A stretch of 64,000 nucleotides of DNA from Berkiella sp963803015 (lineage in GTDB: Bacteria > Pseudomonadota > Gammaproteobacteria > Berkiellales > Berkiellaceae), in NCBI GenBank assembly GCA_963803015.1, contig CAWDKV010000011.1, positions 310,001-374,000 of the forward strand. The letters run 5' to 3'. A model generated the notes under the pieces. It was given only the letters and a program-made list of their open reading frames with translations. It was not told the DNA's origin and made no database searches. The translations under genes and the position numbers were made by a program. This document shows positions 44,151-53,157 of the stretch, piece after piece; position 1 is the first letter of the stretch; each line of letters opens with the position of its first letter.

Positions 44151-45384
44151 TTTTCTCCTCTAAAGGGGCGGGAAGGTCTTCAAGGAAATCTATTTCGACT
44201 TTTTCGATTTGCGAAAAACGCTTGGTGATTTTTTGTGCCGAAGTATGCACTTGTTCAGCGTCCAGATTAGCTTGTTGTAAATGGCGTGATAAATTATCCA
44301 TGCGTTTTTCAAAGCGTGCAAAATCTTTGGCTAAAAACCCCAGATGTTGTTGAATAATATGGACTTGTTGTCTAGTGGCTGAATCTTTTAACACTGCGCA
44401 AGCTGTGGTTAAAATGGCCATCATCGTCGAAGGGGAGGCTAACCATACGCGCAATTGGAAAGCATATTCTACTAAATCTGGATGATGCGCGTGAATTTCT
44501 GCAAAAATGGCTTCTGCTGGAATAAACAAGAGGGCACCATCGCTGGTTTCTCCCGGAATAATATATTTTTGGCTGACATCTTGAATGTGTTTTTTAATGT
44601 CGAGTTTAAACTGTTGTTTTGCGACTTGACGTTGACTGGTGTCATTTTCATTATCAAGGTATTTTTTATAGTTTTCTAAGGGAAATTTCGCATCAATTGC
44701 AATATTACCAGTGGGGTGAGGGAGAAATAACAAACAATCCACACGTGTGCCATTGGAGAGGGTATGTTGTATAGCATAATTTTGCTCTGGCATCACATTT
44801 CGGATCAAGGCCAGTAATTGAATTTCGCCAAATGCACCGCGCGAACGTTTATCAGATAAAATCTCTTGTAAGCTGACCACATTTTCAGATAAATCAGTGA
44901 TTTTCTTTTGGGCATCATCAATAAGGGCTAAACGTTTGATAATGTTGGTAAAGGTTTCATTGGTTTTTTCAAAACCTTGGGCCAACTTCATCTCAACCGC
45001 TTCGCTGATTTTTAATAATTGGCTTTGGGTTAATTGATTGAGTTTGTCAAACTGCTCGGTTAATTGACTGGTGGTGCGCCCCAAAATACTGTGGATCTGT
45101 TTGTCTAAATCTAACAAATTCTCGCGTAAAGTATTTTGTAAATGAAATAAACTTTGTTGATTACTTTCAGCAGTTTGCCTTGAAAATTGAGTGAGCGTGT
45201 CATGAATGTGTTGTTGGTTTTGAATAAGATTTTGAAATAACTTTTCTTGAAATTGTGCTTGTTCTTGACGAAAAAGGGTAGAAAATTGTTGGCGTAAGCG
45301 TAAAGAAAGATAAAGCTGTAAACAAAGAAAAGGAAATAATAGGACGATAAGGCACAAGATCCAATTTACAGTCATCATAGGCAA
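44134..45384 (-). CDS. rmuC: DNA recombination protein RmuC
   Basis: 416 residues. An N-terminal membrane segment (about 7-27) and a long coiled coil (about 30-170) precede the RmuC endonuclease-like domain, with LSDKRSRGAFGEIQLLALI, VDCLLFLPHPTGNIAIDAKFPLENY and GALLFIPAEAIFAEI. Relatives limit inversions at short repeats. It overlaps the next gene in the direction of transcription. Confidence 0.93.
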   Translation of the reverse strand: MPMMTVNWILCLIVLLFPFLCLQLYLSLRLRQQFSTLFRQEQAQFQEKLFQNLIQNQQHIHDTLTQFSRQTAESNQQSLFHLQNTLRENLLDLDKQIHSILGRTTSQLTEQFDKLNQLTQSQLLKISEAVEMKLAQGFEKTNETFTNIIKRLALIDDAQKKITDLSENVVSLQEILSDKRSRGAFGEIQLLALIRNVMPEQNYAIQHTLSNGTRVDCLLFLPHPTGNIAIDAKFPLENYKKYLDNENDTSQRQVAKQQFKLDIKKHIQDVSQKYIIPGETSDGALLFIPAEAIFAEIHAHHPDLVEYAFQLRVWLASPSTMMAILTTACAVLKDSATRQQVHIIQQHLGFLAKDFARFEKRMDNLSRHLQQANLDAEQVHTSAQKITKRFSQIEKVEIDFLEDLPAPLEEKSDATV

Positions 45385-45486
45385 AATAGCTTAACTTAGG
45401 GTTAAACAAGGTTTGACCATCTTATCAGAGCTTTGTTTCTAAAATCGAATATTATATAACTTCAATAAATCTAGCTAAATTAAAAT

Positions 45487-45894
45487 TTAATCCGTTTTTG
45501 CATAAGCCAGACAAGCGATCCTCAGCTTCGGCGTCTTTTTTTGCTGTAGGGATGATATTTTTTTAGTCAAAAGTTGATTCTCTTTTCTCAAGGTAGAAAT
45601 AATTGCCCACAGCTGATCCATTTGTCTTAAATGGTGTTGGTAAAGGGAAATGAGTTGATTATCTTCATTGCTTTGGTTGGAAGCAGGGGGGTGATGATTT
45701 TTCTTCCAAGATTTTAGGTAACGATGAATATCGGAGTGGCTGCCTCGCTTATAGCCCAGAGTGAGAAGTTCTTCTCCAATGGCGAGATAGGTCAGACGGC
45801 GCTTTTGTGATTTGAGGCGAGAGCAGACTTGCCAGATCTCTGCTTCTTTGCGTGTTTTAGGCTTTCTGCCAAAAATCTCTGGTCCCATACTCAT
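45487..45894 (-). CDS. KfrA-N-like DNA-binding protein
   Basis: 135 residues. The N-terminal 70 residues match the KfrA_N type helix-turn-helix: IWQVCSRLKSQ, then LTYLAIGEELLTLGYKRGSHSDIHRYLKSWKK, where G-S..DIHRYL is the usual recognition helix. A coiled coil follows (about 80-120), as in KfrA-like nucleoid or plasmid proteins. It lies upstream of rmuC on the same strand but 100 bases apart. A regulator or architectural DNA-binding role is inferred. Confidence 0.7.
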   Translation of the reverse strand: MSMGPEIFGRKPKTRKEAEIWQVCSRLKSQKRRLTYLAIGEELLTLGYKRGSHSDIHRYLKSWKKNHHPPASNQSNEDNQLISLYQHHLRQMDQLWAIISTLRKENQLLTKKISSLQQKKTPKLRIACLAYAKTD

Positions 45895-46133
45895 TTAGGC
45901 TTCCTCAAATCGTTCTGAGGATTATCTTAAACTCAGATCTCAATGTAGGGCCAACAACTAAATAATGTTTAGAGAAGAAGTGTTGTACGTACTACGTATA
46001 GATTTTTTTCAGACAGAAGAACTAGGTTGAAAATTAAAAATAATGATAAAATTACCATTCCTAAAACAGTTGGGTAACTTGTGTAAAATTTATGCAAAAC
46101 AAGATAAATCTCCTTCAAGGACAAGATCAATTT

Positions 46134-47363
46134 ATGGGTGCCCTTTTACAAAAGCGTCACCAAACTATTCCTGTTAAAGTTGGCAGTGTCACCATTGGAG
46201 GGGGCGCCCCCATTGTTGTCCAATCGATGACCAACACCGATACAGCGGATATAGAAGCCACAGCACAACAATGTTATGAACTCTGGAAAGCAGGATCAGA
46301 ATTAGTTCGGATCACCGTCAATAACAAGGAAGCCGCCAAAGCGGTTCCTTTTATTAGAGATCGCCTGGTCACTTTAGGTTGGGATGAGCCCATATTAATT
46401 GGGGATTTTCATTACATAGGCCATCAATTACTTACCCAATTTCCAGATTGCGCGATGGCGCTTGCCAAATACCGCATTAATCCAGGTAACGTCGGTTTTG
46501 GAGATAAGCATGATGCCAATTTTAGCACCATGATTGAAGTGGCATTGAAAAACGACAAACCTGTACGCATTGGTGTCAATTGGGGGAGTTTAGATCAAGA
46601 TCTGGTTGTGCGATTAATGGATGATAATGCTAAAGCTGCCCAACCCAAATCCGTGGAAGAAGTCACCCGTGAAGCCTTAGTTATTTCAGCACTGGCAAGT
46701 GCTATGGAAGCTGAAAAACTGGGCATGGGAAAAGAGAAAATCATCATTGCTTGTAAAGTCAGTAATGTTCAAGAATTAGTGCCGCTTTATGTTGAATTAG
46801 CCAGAAGAAGCCAATATGCGTTACATTTGGGGCTAACCGAAGCAGGGATGAGTAGTAAAGGAATTATTGCGACCGCGGCGGCCTTTGCTATTCTTTTACA
46901 GCAAGGGATCGGAGATACCATTCGTTCTTCCCTCACGCCTGAACCAGGGGGGGATAGAACCAAAGAAGTACAAGTGTGCCAAGAAATCTTGCAAGCCATG
47001 GGCTTGCGTGCATTTTCTCCTATGGTCACGGCTTGTCCAGGGTGTGGTCGTACCACGAGTACCGTGTTCCAAGAATTAGCACAAAAAATACAACATCATG
47101 TCCGGGAAAATATGCCACTCTGGCGAGAAAAATATCCTGGGGTTGAAAACTTAAAGCTGGCAGTGATGGGCTGTGTCGTCAATGGACCTGGTGAAAGTAA
47201 ACATGCGGACATTGGGATAAGCTTGCCAGGAACAGGAGAGACGCCTGCGGCGCCTGTTTTTGTCGATGGTCAGAAGTTTAAAATTCTGCGGGGAGAGAGG
47301 CTAGCCGAAGAGTTTATCGAAATCATGGAAAACTATATTAGTAACAAATATGCCCTTTCTTGA
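46134..47363 (+). CDS. ispG: 4-hydroxy-3-methylbut-2-enyl diphosphate synthase (flavodoxin)
   Basis: 409 residues from the ATG at 46134, which matches the family N-terminus and has AAGGAC about 12 bases upstream. An in-frame ATG at 46092 would add 14 residues without a ribosome binding site. It converts MEcPP to HMBPP with a 4Fe-4S cluster. VVQSMTNTDTADIEAT, GNVGFG and the C-terminal CPGCGRTTSTVFQELA and GCVVNGPGESKHADIG supply the cluster cysteines. It is another MEP-pathway gene, unlinked to dxr, ispD and ispF. Confidence 0.97.
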   Translation: MGALLQKRHQTIPVKVGSVTIGGGAPIVVQSMTNTDTADIEATAQQCYELWKAGSELVRITVNNKEAAKAVPFIRDRLVTLGWDEPILIGDFHYIGHQLLTQFPDCAMALAKYRINPGNVGFGDKHDANFSTMIEVALKNDKPVRIGVNWGSLDQDLVVRLMDDNAKAAQPKSVEEVTREALVISALASAMEAEKLGMGKEKIIIACKVSNVQELVPLYVELARRSQYALHLGLTEAGMSSKGIIATAAAFAILLQQGIGDTIRSSLTPEPGGDRTKEVQVCQEILQAMGLRAFSPMVTACPGCGRTTSTVFQELAQKIQHHVRENMPLWREKYPGVENLKLAVMGCVVNGPGESKHADIGISLPGTGETPAAPVFVDGQKFKILRGERLAEEFIEIMENYISNKYALS

Positions 47364-47377
47364 TGAATTTAATGTAC

Positions 47378-47438
47378 GCTCCTGCGGCCTCAGGAGCTTG
47401 GCGCTTATCAAAAAAGGGATCTAAATGATCCCTTTTTT
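47378..47438 (+). terminator. Terminator after ispG
   Basis: Two hairpins follow the stop: gctcctg/caggagc (47378-47397), then a perfect 12-base stem aaaaaagggatc (47410-47421) with gatccctttttt (47427-47438). The second, with its T run, is a strong Rho-independent terminator. Confidence 0.88.
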
Positions 47439-47513
47439 GGAGATAGACTTCACTTTCCCCCTAATTATTGGTAATCTAATTTACTTGAATTTAATAATTT
47501 AGTTGGATAAAGT

Positions 47514-49043
47514 ATGCTTTCTTCTCCATCTTCTTCCGATACCGCTCTTCTTAATGCTTATTTAGAATCTGATGGCTCACAAGCGGTTATCAATATTATC
47601 CTCGCGGGTAGAGCCCTTGATATTGACGATGCTTTGCTCTGTGGGCTCATGCAATCTTTTGATTTTTATGAGAAGGACTGCCCCAATAATTGCCAAGCGT
47701 TAAGAGAGCGCACTATTAAGCCTTTCCTTGATGCTTATGCTCGTCTACCTCAAAATGTTAAAGTAGATATTAAAAGAGAATTTTTACATCATCTTTTAGA
47801 GGAAGATTCCGTTACTAATCGCTTTAATCAGTTTCTGTCGCTTTTTCAAACCTATACAGACACATTTGCTGTTCATCAACAGACTGATCAAATGCTAAAT
47901 ATTGTGCGAAAAAAAATACGTGAAAAAATCCATGGTAGTGATCTGCTCAATGCGCAAAATTATCTCACCTCTCATTTAACACACATTCCTCAAGTCACAA
48001 TGAAACTGGATTATTTGCAAAAATTGTGTGCGCACTTAAATAAAGCCACACAACAGCCAGATATTTTAGCGCTGTTTTTCCTGGAACCCTTTATTTTAAG
48101 CAGTGAATTGTTAGCTAAAATTAAAATGCCAGAAGACGCTAGACTCAGCGGCATTTTGAAAAATGAGATGGCGCAAAAATGGATAGAATTAAAAGCAGCG
48201 CTTATTGCCAATCCACCTAATTGGGGGGAGGGGACTTGGCAAGCGGCAAAAGAAACATACCAAAAGCTAGAAACCTTAGGCGAGTCCAGCTCAGCTGATT
48301 ATCAAGCTCTTTTGCAGCGTGCGCAGGATATTTTAGCCCAAGAGAACAAAGAGTTGTATGATTTGGAAAGAAAAAGAAATCTCATTTTTCGCCATGATCT
48401 CAAAGTAATAGAAAACTTTGCACCTTATCTTGCAGCCTTGAAAACGCATTGCCAATGGCGTGACGATTTTTCAGGTTCCGAAGCCAAGCAGAATATACAA
48501 AAGCAAATCCAAATCTTAGAAGCTTTTAAAGCGGCATTAAAAGAGAACAAAGAAGAGAGTTTCTTAGCCTTTTTGCAAAAAAGAACACCAGTGCTGCCAC
48601 AACCTATAGAAAATAAACCAGAGGCAGTTGAGAGTGTACCTGTCGCTCCTGTTCAAGCGACCGCTAAAGTAGGTGAAGAAATAAAACAAAAGCCACTTTC
48701 ATTGAAGGCACGTTTCAGAGCGTATGCGCCCTTTATTTTGACAGGGCTTGCTGCTTTTGCTTTGAGCTTCTACAGTACCCCACTCATGCTAGCGATGTTA
48801 GTAGTGGGAACTGCCGTTGGGATTAAGCTGCAATATCGAGCTAAAGCCCCCATTTTTCCTGCGACACCTTCTACTGTCTGCGAGACGCGAGTACCTGTTG
48901 CCACGCCATCTGCAGGCACACAATTGCCTATTCCTGCACCAACCTTCTTAGTGCATCCTAGTGTTGTGCCAGCCAATCCAGAGGGGGTTGCGCGCGAGCA
49001 ACGCGTTCATGCCGCTCTCGCGCGTCAAAAGCCAAAAGCTTAG
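47514..49043 (+). CDS. Large unrecognised protein with a C-terminal membrane hairpin
   Basis: 509 residues. Residues 1-370 are helical and soluble-looking. Residues about 403-437 contain two hydrophobic segments close together (YAPFILTGLAAFALSFY and LMLAMLVVGTAVGIKL), followed by a Pro/Ala-rich 70-residue tail ending ARQKPKA. Position and architecture (soluble domain, hairpin, disordered tail) recur in other unrecognised genes of this window. No family identified. Its stop overlaps that of coaX on the other strand. Confidence 0.65.
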   Translation: MLSSPSSSDTALLNAYLESDGSQAVINIILAGRALDIDDALLCGLMQSFDFYEKDCPNNCQALRERTIKPFLDAYARLPQNVKVDIKREFLHHLLEEDSVTNRFNQFLSLFQTYTDTFAVHQQTDQMLNIVRKKIREKIHGSDLLNAQNYLTSHLTHIPQVTMKLDYLQKLCAHLNKATQQPDILALFFLEPFILSSELLAKIKMPEDARLSGILKNEMAQKWIELKAALIANPPNWGEGTWQAAKETYQKLETLGESSSADYQALLQRAQDILAQENKELYDLERKRNLIFRHDLKVIENFAPYLAALKTHCQWRDDFSGSEAKQNIQKQIQILEAFKAALKENKEESFLAFLQKRTPVLPQPIENKPEAVESVPVAPVQATAKVGEEIKQKPLSLKARFRAYAPFILTGLAAFALSFYSTPLMLAMLVVGTAVGIKLQYRAKAPIFPATPSTVCETRVPVATPSAGTQLPIPAPTFLVHPSVVPANPEGVAREQRVHAALARQKPKA

Positions 49044-49804
49044 CTGTTAAGCTCGTAGGCAAATCTTAGGCCCTGCAACACCAGATCGGGATGCAGGGCA
49101 GTAAAGACCTTGTCTTGTTCAAAAAGGGTCGCAAATCCGCCAGTACCGATAATAACGGGCGCACTGGTAAAATTTTCTTGCGTCATTTTTTCACATAGGT
49201 GTTTGATGGCCCCCAAATGTCCGTAATAGAGCCCTGACTGAATATTAGCCAGTGTCGATTGGCCGACGATTTTTTGCGGTTTTAAAATCTTGACTGGAGG
49301 TAAATTAGCGGTTCTTTCATTGAGTGCTTGCATTTGCAAAGAGAGCCCGGGCAAGATTGCTCCCCCTAAGAATTCTCCTTTTTCAGAAATAACCTCAAAA
49401 GTTGTCGCTGTTCCTAAATCAACAATAATAATATTTTGCTTGGGATAGAGTCGGGTAGCGGCAATAACGTTAGCTAATCTATCAGGCCCGACCTCAAGGG
49501 GGTTTTGATAACCAATATTGAGTTCAGTCTTCACTTTAGAATGGAGAACAAAGGGCTCTATAGAAAAATATTTGATAAAGGCAGAGCGAATAGAATAATC
49601 AAGCGATGGCACAACAGAGCATACCGCCACATGATGAATGTTGTTTGGACTCTGACCAATTTCGCGTAGATACGTTTTAAGAAAAATACCTATCTCATCT
49701 GATGTGCAGCGGTGGCTAGGATAACGGAATTGAAAAACCAATTGTTGGTTTTCAAAAATCCCGCCATAAATATGGCTATTTCCGACGTCTAAACACAGTA
49801 ACAT
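49040..49804 (-). CDS. coaX: Type III pantothenate kinase
   Basis: 254 residues from the ATG at 49804 (GAGTGA upstream; the longer reading from 49825 adds seven unusual residues). It makes 4'-phosphopantothenate for CoA and is the ASKHA-fold type lacking feedback inhibition. MLLCLDVGNSHIYGGIF is the phosphate-binding start. GPDRLANVIAAT, IIVDLGTATTFEVI and GGAILPGLSLQMQALNERTA are conserved. Expression is independent of its convergent neighbour. Confidence 0.97.
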   Translation of the reverse strand: MLLCLDVGNSHIYGGIFENQQLVFQFRYPSHRCTSDEIGIFLKTYLREIGQSPNNIHHVAVCSVVPSLDYSIRSAFIKYFSIEPFVLHSKVKTELNIGYQNPLEVGPDRLANVIAATRLYPKQNIIIVDLGTATTFEVISEKGEFLGGAILPGLSLQMQALNERTANLPPVKILKPQKIVGQSTLANIQSGLYYGHLGAIKHLCEKMTQENFTSAPVIIGTGGFATLFEQDKVFTALHPDLVLQGLRFAYELNS

Positions 49805-50027
49805 GCATTCACTCAAATTAAGCAATCAAGGTGCCTTATTTTCGTTGGATCTTAAGTTTTATTCAAGTGAAATTGTAAAAAAACTTTGTCAAATAGCTTA
49901 TTGTAGATGTTTTAAAGTGGTTCTATAACTTGATATCAACAGAATAAGTGATATTTACTTTAAAATGGAAGAAATTTCTAGTAAAAGTAGCCTAGGCTGT
50001 CGCTCTCTTAATTATTAAGGAAAAACC

Positions 50028-50216
50028 ATGGACAAGGTTGTTACTGAAAAGCCAAAGCAAACTAAAATCGATGAGTGTGATGAAATTAAGTGTGTTTGTA
50101 GTTATTGTCAGCAGCCTTTCCTGTCAAGATACTGGGATCATGAACTAGAGTGGTATATAGATATCAACCTAACCTCATTCTGTAAAACCTGTACAGATAA
50201 AATGGCACAAGATTAA
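50028..50216 (+). CDS. Small cysteine-rich putative zinc-binding protein
   Basis: 62 residues with a good ribosome binding site (attaaggaaaaaccATG). Two CxxC pairs (C24/C27 and C52/C55, plus C17 and C22) and two Trp residues fit a small zinc ribbon. No signal peptide. No family was recognised. The gene stands alone before a palindromic repeat. Confidence 0.55.
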   Translation: MDKVVTEKPKQTKIDECDEIKCVCSYCQQPFLSRYWDHELEWYIDINLTSFCKTCTDKMAQD

Positions 50217-50219
50217 GCT

Positions 50220-50299
50220 CGATACCCTTCATCGATGAATTTTCGGCGCTAGCCCTGCCACGTTGCCGCCTAGGCGAAAAATCATCTACTGTGGGTATA
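50220..50299. repeat. Palindromic dispersed element, copy A
   Basis: The left arm (atacccttcatcgatgaatt from 50222, then ttcggc) and right arm (gcgaaaaatcatctactgtg ending 50293, then ggtat) are imperfect inverted repeats of each other. The same arms occur in copy B at 60574-60665. It is non-coding here and lies between the small zinc gene and the Sel1 gene. Confidence 0.65.
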
Positions 50300-50405
50300 C
50301 TTGAGTAAGAGCTACATTTAAAAGTGGAATGGCCGACTCTACATAGAGAACGTGCAACGTTTTTTATACCATTATCATATTGCTGTAAACTTAAGTGGTG
50401 GAAAC

Positions 50406-52348
50406 ATGATCAAAGTACTTCAAGCCTCGAAAAATAAATTACTTGCTTGTCTTAGTGGCTTGCTGCCCTGTGTCTTACTTTGTCATACCTTGCAAGCAGG
50501 GATGCCAGCAGACCCGCAAACAATCCGAATTGATGCCAATACTAAACTCTCCGATCAAGATCTAGACAATCTCAAAAAAGCGGCCGACGCGGGCGATGCC
50601 AATGCGCAGTTTTCAATGGGACTTCTTTATTTGGATGGAAAAACAGTTAAACCTGATCCAAAGGTTGCGATTGAATGGTTTAAAAAGGCAGCGGCTAAAG
50701 GACATGCTGGTGCACAATATGATCTGGGGCTTATTTATTTTAGAGGGGTTGGCACCACCGTATCTTACGTCAGAGCGCTTCCCTTATTCGAACAATCCGC
50801 TGCGGCTGGGAATGTAGACTCAAAATATATGTTAGGGTTAATTTATAATCAAGGTTATGGCGTAGACGTTAACTATATGTTAGCAAATAAATGGTTTGCG
50901 GAAGCTGCCACTGCGAATAATCCGGCTGCCCTGTTTGCTTTAGGGCTCAATTACAGCAAAGGCAATGGTGTACAAAAAGACGATGCAAAAGCGCTAGCGC
51001 TATTTTTGCAAGCCTCCAAGCTCGGATATGATCCTGCCTATTATGCACTAGCTACTTCTTATCAATATGGCACGATTGTTCCAAAAGATATGACAAAAGC
51101 AATAGAATATTTCAAAAAAGCGGCAGATTTAGGCAATGTGGATGCGCAGTTATTTCTGGCTAAAGCTTATAAAGACGGTATAGGTGTTGAGAAAAGTAAA
51201 GAAGAATATTACAAATGGACAATGAAAGCCGCACAAAGCAATAATGAAAAAAGCTTAGTGGCCTTAGCTTTACTTTTACGCCAGGGAGACGTCGTTAAAC
51301 AAGATTTGCCACAATCAGAGAAGTTATTAGTCAATGCAGCAAATAGGGGATATGCGCCCGCACTTTATGAGTTGGGCATTGCGGCAGAAAAAGGCATTAA
51401 TCAAACAGAAAATAAATTAAAAGCCTTAGAATGGTATGAAAAATCAGCACAATTAAATTATGCTCCCGCCGAATATAAATTATTTTCTTATTATAGTACG
51501 GGCTATGGTTCTTCTAAGCAGCAAGCTACTGCAAAAGAATGGCTAGATAGAGCGCTAAAACAAGCGGATAGCGACGCGATTATCTATTACGGAAAAGCCA
51601 ATATGCAAGGATTATTGGGTATTGAAGTGAACCCCAAAAAGGCCTGCCAATGGTTTCAAAAGGCAGTCGATTTAGACATCACAGAAGGTTATTATCATTT
51701 AGCGATTTGTTATCGTGATGGTTTAGGGGGCGAGCAGAGCTATAAAAAAGCCATAGAATTGCTGCGCAAAGGCGCAGAGCGTGGGGATGGTTCTGCAGAA
51801 AATGAAATAGGTAATTTTTATAATGTGGGTATAGGGGTGACTGCGAACCCAAAAGAAGCGATTAAATGGTATACGCAAGCAGCTGAGAAAGGCTTCATGG
51901 ATGCACAATATAACCTTGGCATGGAATATCGAACAGGAAGGATATTGTCAAAAAATGAAAGTAAAGCGACATATTGGCTGGCACTTGCAGCTCAACAGGG
52001 ACAGATGGGCGCGCAATATCAATTAGGTTTAAGTTTTCTAAAGGGATTGGGGATCCCCCCGATCCAGCCAAGGCTGTTATTTTATTTGAAAGTGCGAGTT
52101 ATAAAGGAGAGCATGCTGCGCAATACCACCTTGCTTTATGTTATCGGGATGGTAAAGGTGTTGCAGTCGATAGAGCAAAAGCGTATGCTTGGCTCAAAGT
52201 TGCAGCGACAGGTGGCAGTAAAGAAATTGAGAGAGAAAGAGACAAACTACTCGAAACTTTAACACCGGAAGAGCTTAAAAAAGGCTTGAGTTTGTCAGAA
52301 CAAATCAGCCAAAAACTAATGACAAAAGAATTTAACTTGAATTTCTAA
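50406..52348 (+). pseudogene. Sel1-repeat exported protein, frame-shifted near 52060
   Basis: A signal peptide (MIKVLQASKNKLLACLSGLL, cleaved near residue 33) is followed by more than a dozen Sel1-like repeats (for example DAGDANAQFSMGLLYLDGK and GHAGAQYDLGLIYFRGVG). Near 52055 the reading frame of the repeats moves by one base at ggggatcccccc. The first frame runs on without repeat character to 52262, while the repeats resume as DPAKAVILFESASYKGEHAAQYHLAL to a stop at 52348. One extra base in the G/C runs would join the parts. It is either a frameshift mutation, a sequencing error, or slippage. Sel1 proteins of Legionella (LpnE, EnhC) act in host-cell entry; a similar role here is inference. 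Confidence 0.8.
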
Positions 52349-52357
52349 GGGTATATT

Positions 52358-52648
52358 ATGGCATCAACAATTGATGATATTACAATGGAATATGTTGATG
52401 GTGGCATTGTTACTTTAAAGCAGCTGGATAAAGTTGTTTTAAGTAAAGGAGCGTGGACCACCATTATTTTTAAATATCAAGATTGGGATGCGCGCAAAGA
52501 AATTTATGGTCCGGTAAAATATAGTATTCGTCGTTATCAGAAGAAAAATAACGAATACAAAGCTAAATCGAAGTTTAATATTTCAAGTAAAGATCAAGCG
52601 CAAAAGATCATTGATACCTTAAATGTTTGGATAGCAGAAGTAGATTAA
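52358..52648 (+). CDS. Unrecognised 96-residue protein following the Sel1 gene
   Basis: 96 residues, small and basic, predicted as mainly beta strands with a C-terminal helix (SSKDQAQKIIDTLNVWIAEVD). Aromatic and basic patches (IIFKYQDWDARKEIYGPVKYSIRRYQ) are conspicuous. It starts 9 bases after the Sel1 gene and is probably in the same transcript, with AAGGGTATATT upstream. No family was recognised. Confidence 0.65.
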   Translation: MASTIDDITMEYVDGGIVTLKQLDKVVLSKGAWTTIIFKYQDWDARKEIYGPVKYSIRRYQKKNNEYKAKSKFNISSKDQAQKIIDTLNVWIAEVD

Positions 52649-52656
52649 TATTTTTT

Positions 52657-52691
52657 CTTATCCCCTTTGCCTTACAGGGAGAGGGGATAAG
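52657..52691. terminator. Terminator-like hairpin between convergent genes
   Basis: A perfect 9-base stem (cttatcccc 52657-52665 and ggggataag 52683-52691) with a 17-base loop lies between the stop of the 96-residue gene and the stop of the peptide gene on the other strand. The T run is on the left side only, so either orientation is weak. Confidence 0.55.
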
Positions 52692-52717
52692 AATTTAGTG
52701 CAATCCGGTTAAAGATC

Positions 52718-52984
52718 TCACGAAGTCTTGCAAAAATAACCTCTAATATAATCTCCAACATGATCATGGCTGTGACCGTGTCCATGCCCATCACTGTCGC
52801 TTTCACAACCAGCATGAAGATCGGTAACCCAATTCGTAAATTCTACAATTCCCATTATTAGGTGGGGTATTTCCAGAATAAGCCAAATCGTCCCCAATAT
52901 TGTTATTCCTGTCATAGCAGGAGTATGTCCGCCACTGACTTGGTTGATTTCTGCTTCGTTTAGTAGTCTTAAGCCTATATTCAT
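52718..52984 (-). CDS. Double-glycine leader peptide with His-rich tail (microcin/bacteriocin-like)
   Basis: 88 residues. The first 19 (MNIGLRLLNEAEINQVSGG) match the double-glycine leader: L-12, E-8, I-7, V-4, G-2, G-1. C39-type ABC transporters cleave such leaders. The core has one hydrophobic segment of about 25 residues (TGITILGTIWLILEIPHLIMG), then a short loop with Cys60, a His-rich run HGHGHSHDH (67-75) and a C-terminal Cys85. It looks like a class II microcin-type precursor. No transporter or immunity gene is recognised within the window. Expression is predicted to be iron-controlled from the two operator-promoter modules upstream. Toxic, signalling or metal-binding roles are all possible. 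Confidence 0.75.
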   Translation of the reverse strand: MNIGLRLLNEAEINQVSGGHTPAMTGITILGTIWLILEIPHLIMGIVEFTNWVTDLHAGCESDSDGHGHGHSHDHVGDYIRGYFCKTS

Positions 52985-53011
52985 TTGTTATGTGCCTTAA
53001 AAAGAACAAAC

Positions 53012-53044
53012 GCAAATAATAGTCACTTGAGTTTGATTAGTAAA
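53012..53044 (-). promoter_or_regulatory. Proximal promoter and Fur-box-like operator of the peptide gene
   Basis: On the minus strand the -35 is TTTACT (53039-53044), the spacer is 17 bases and the -10 is TATTAT (53016-53021), with the ATG about 32 bases beyond. A Fur-box-like sequence (gcaaataatagtcacttga, 53012-53030) covers the -10. It matches 15 of 19 positions of GCAAATGATAATCATTTGC. Fur bound here would block RNA polymerase. Confidence 0.65.
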
Positions 53045-53121
53045 TGTCTGATGGTTAAATGTAATGCTAACTAACCTAATTTGTAGTTTGAATCTGCAGC
53101 GATGCAGCTCTTGCCTCAAAC

Positions 53122-53154
53122 GTAAATGATAACCATTTGCGTTTAATTAGTAAA
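53122..53154 (-). promoter_or_regulatory. Distal promoter and Fur-box-like operator
   Basis: The -35 is TTTACT (53149-53154), the spacer 17 bases, and the -10 TATCAT (53126-53131), all on the minus strand. The operator gtaaatgataaccatttgc (53122-53140) is nearly palindromic. It matches 17 of 19 positions of GCAAATGATAATCATTTGC and 14 of 19 of the classical Fur consensus. It lies about 140 bases before the peptide start and next to the end of the LD-transpeptidase gene. Confidence 0.65.
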
Positions 53155-53157
53155 TCC

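Noticed and set aside
49805..49825. Seven-residue N-terminal extension of CoaX
   Set aside because: The family begins at the phosphate-binding LLCLDVGNSH segment and an ATG with a ribosome binding site is present there.
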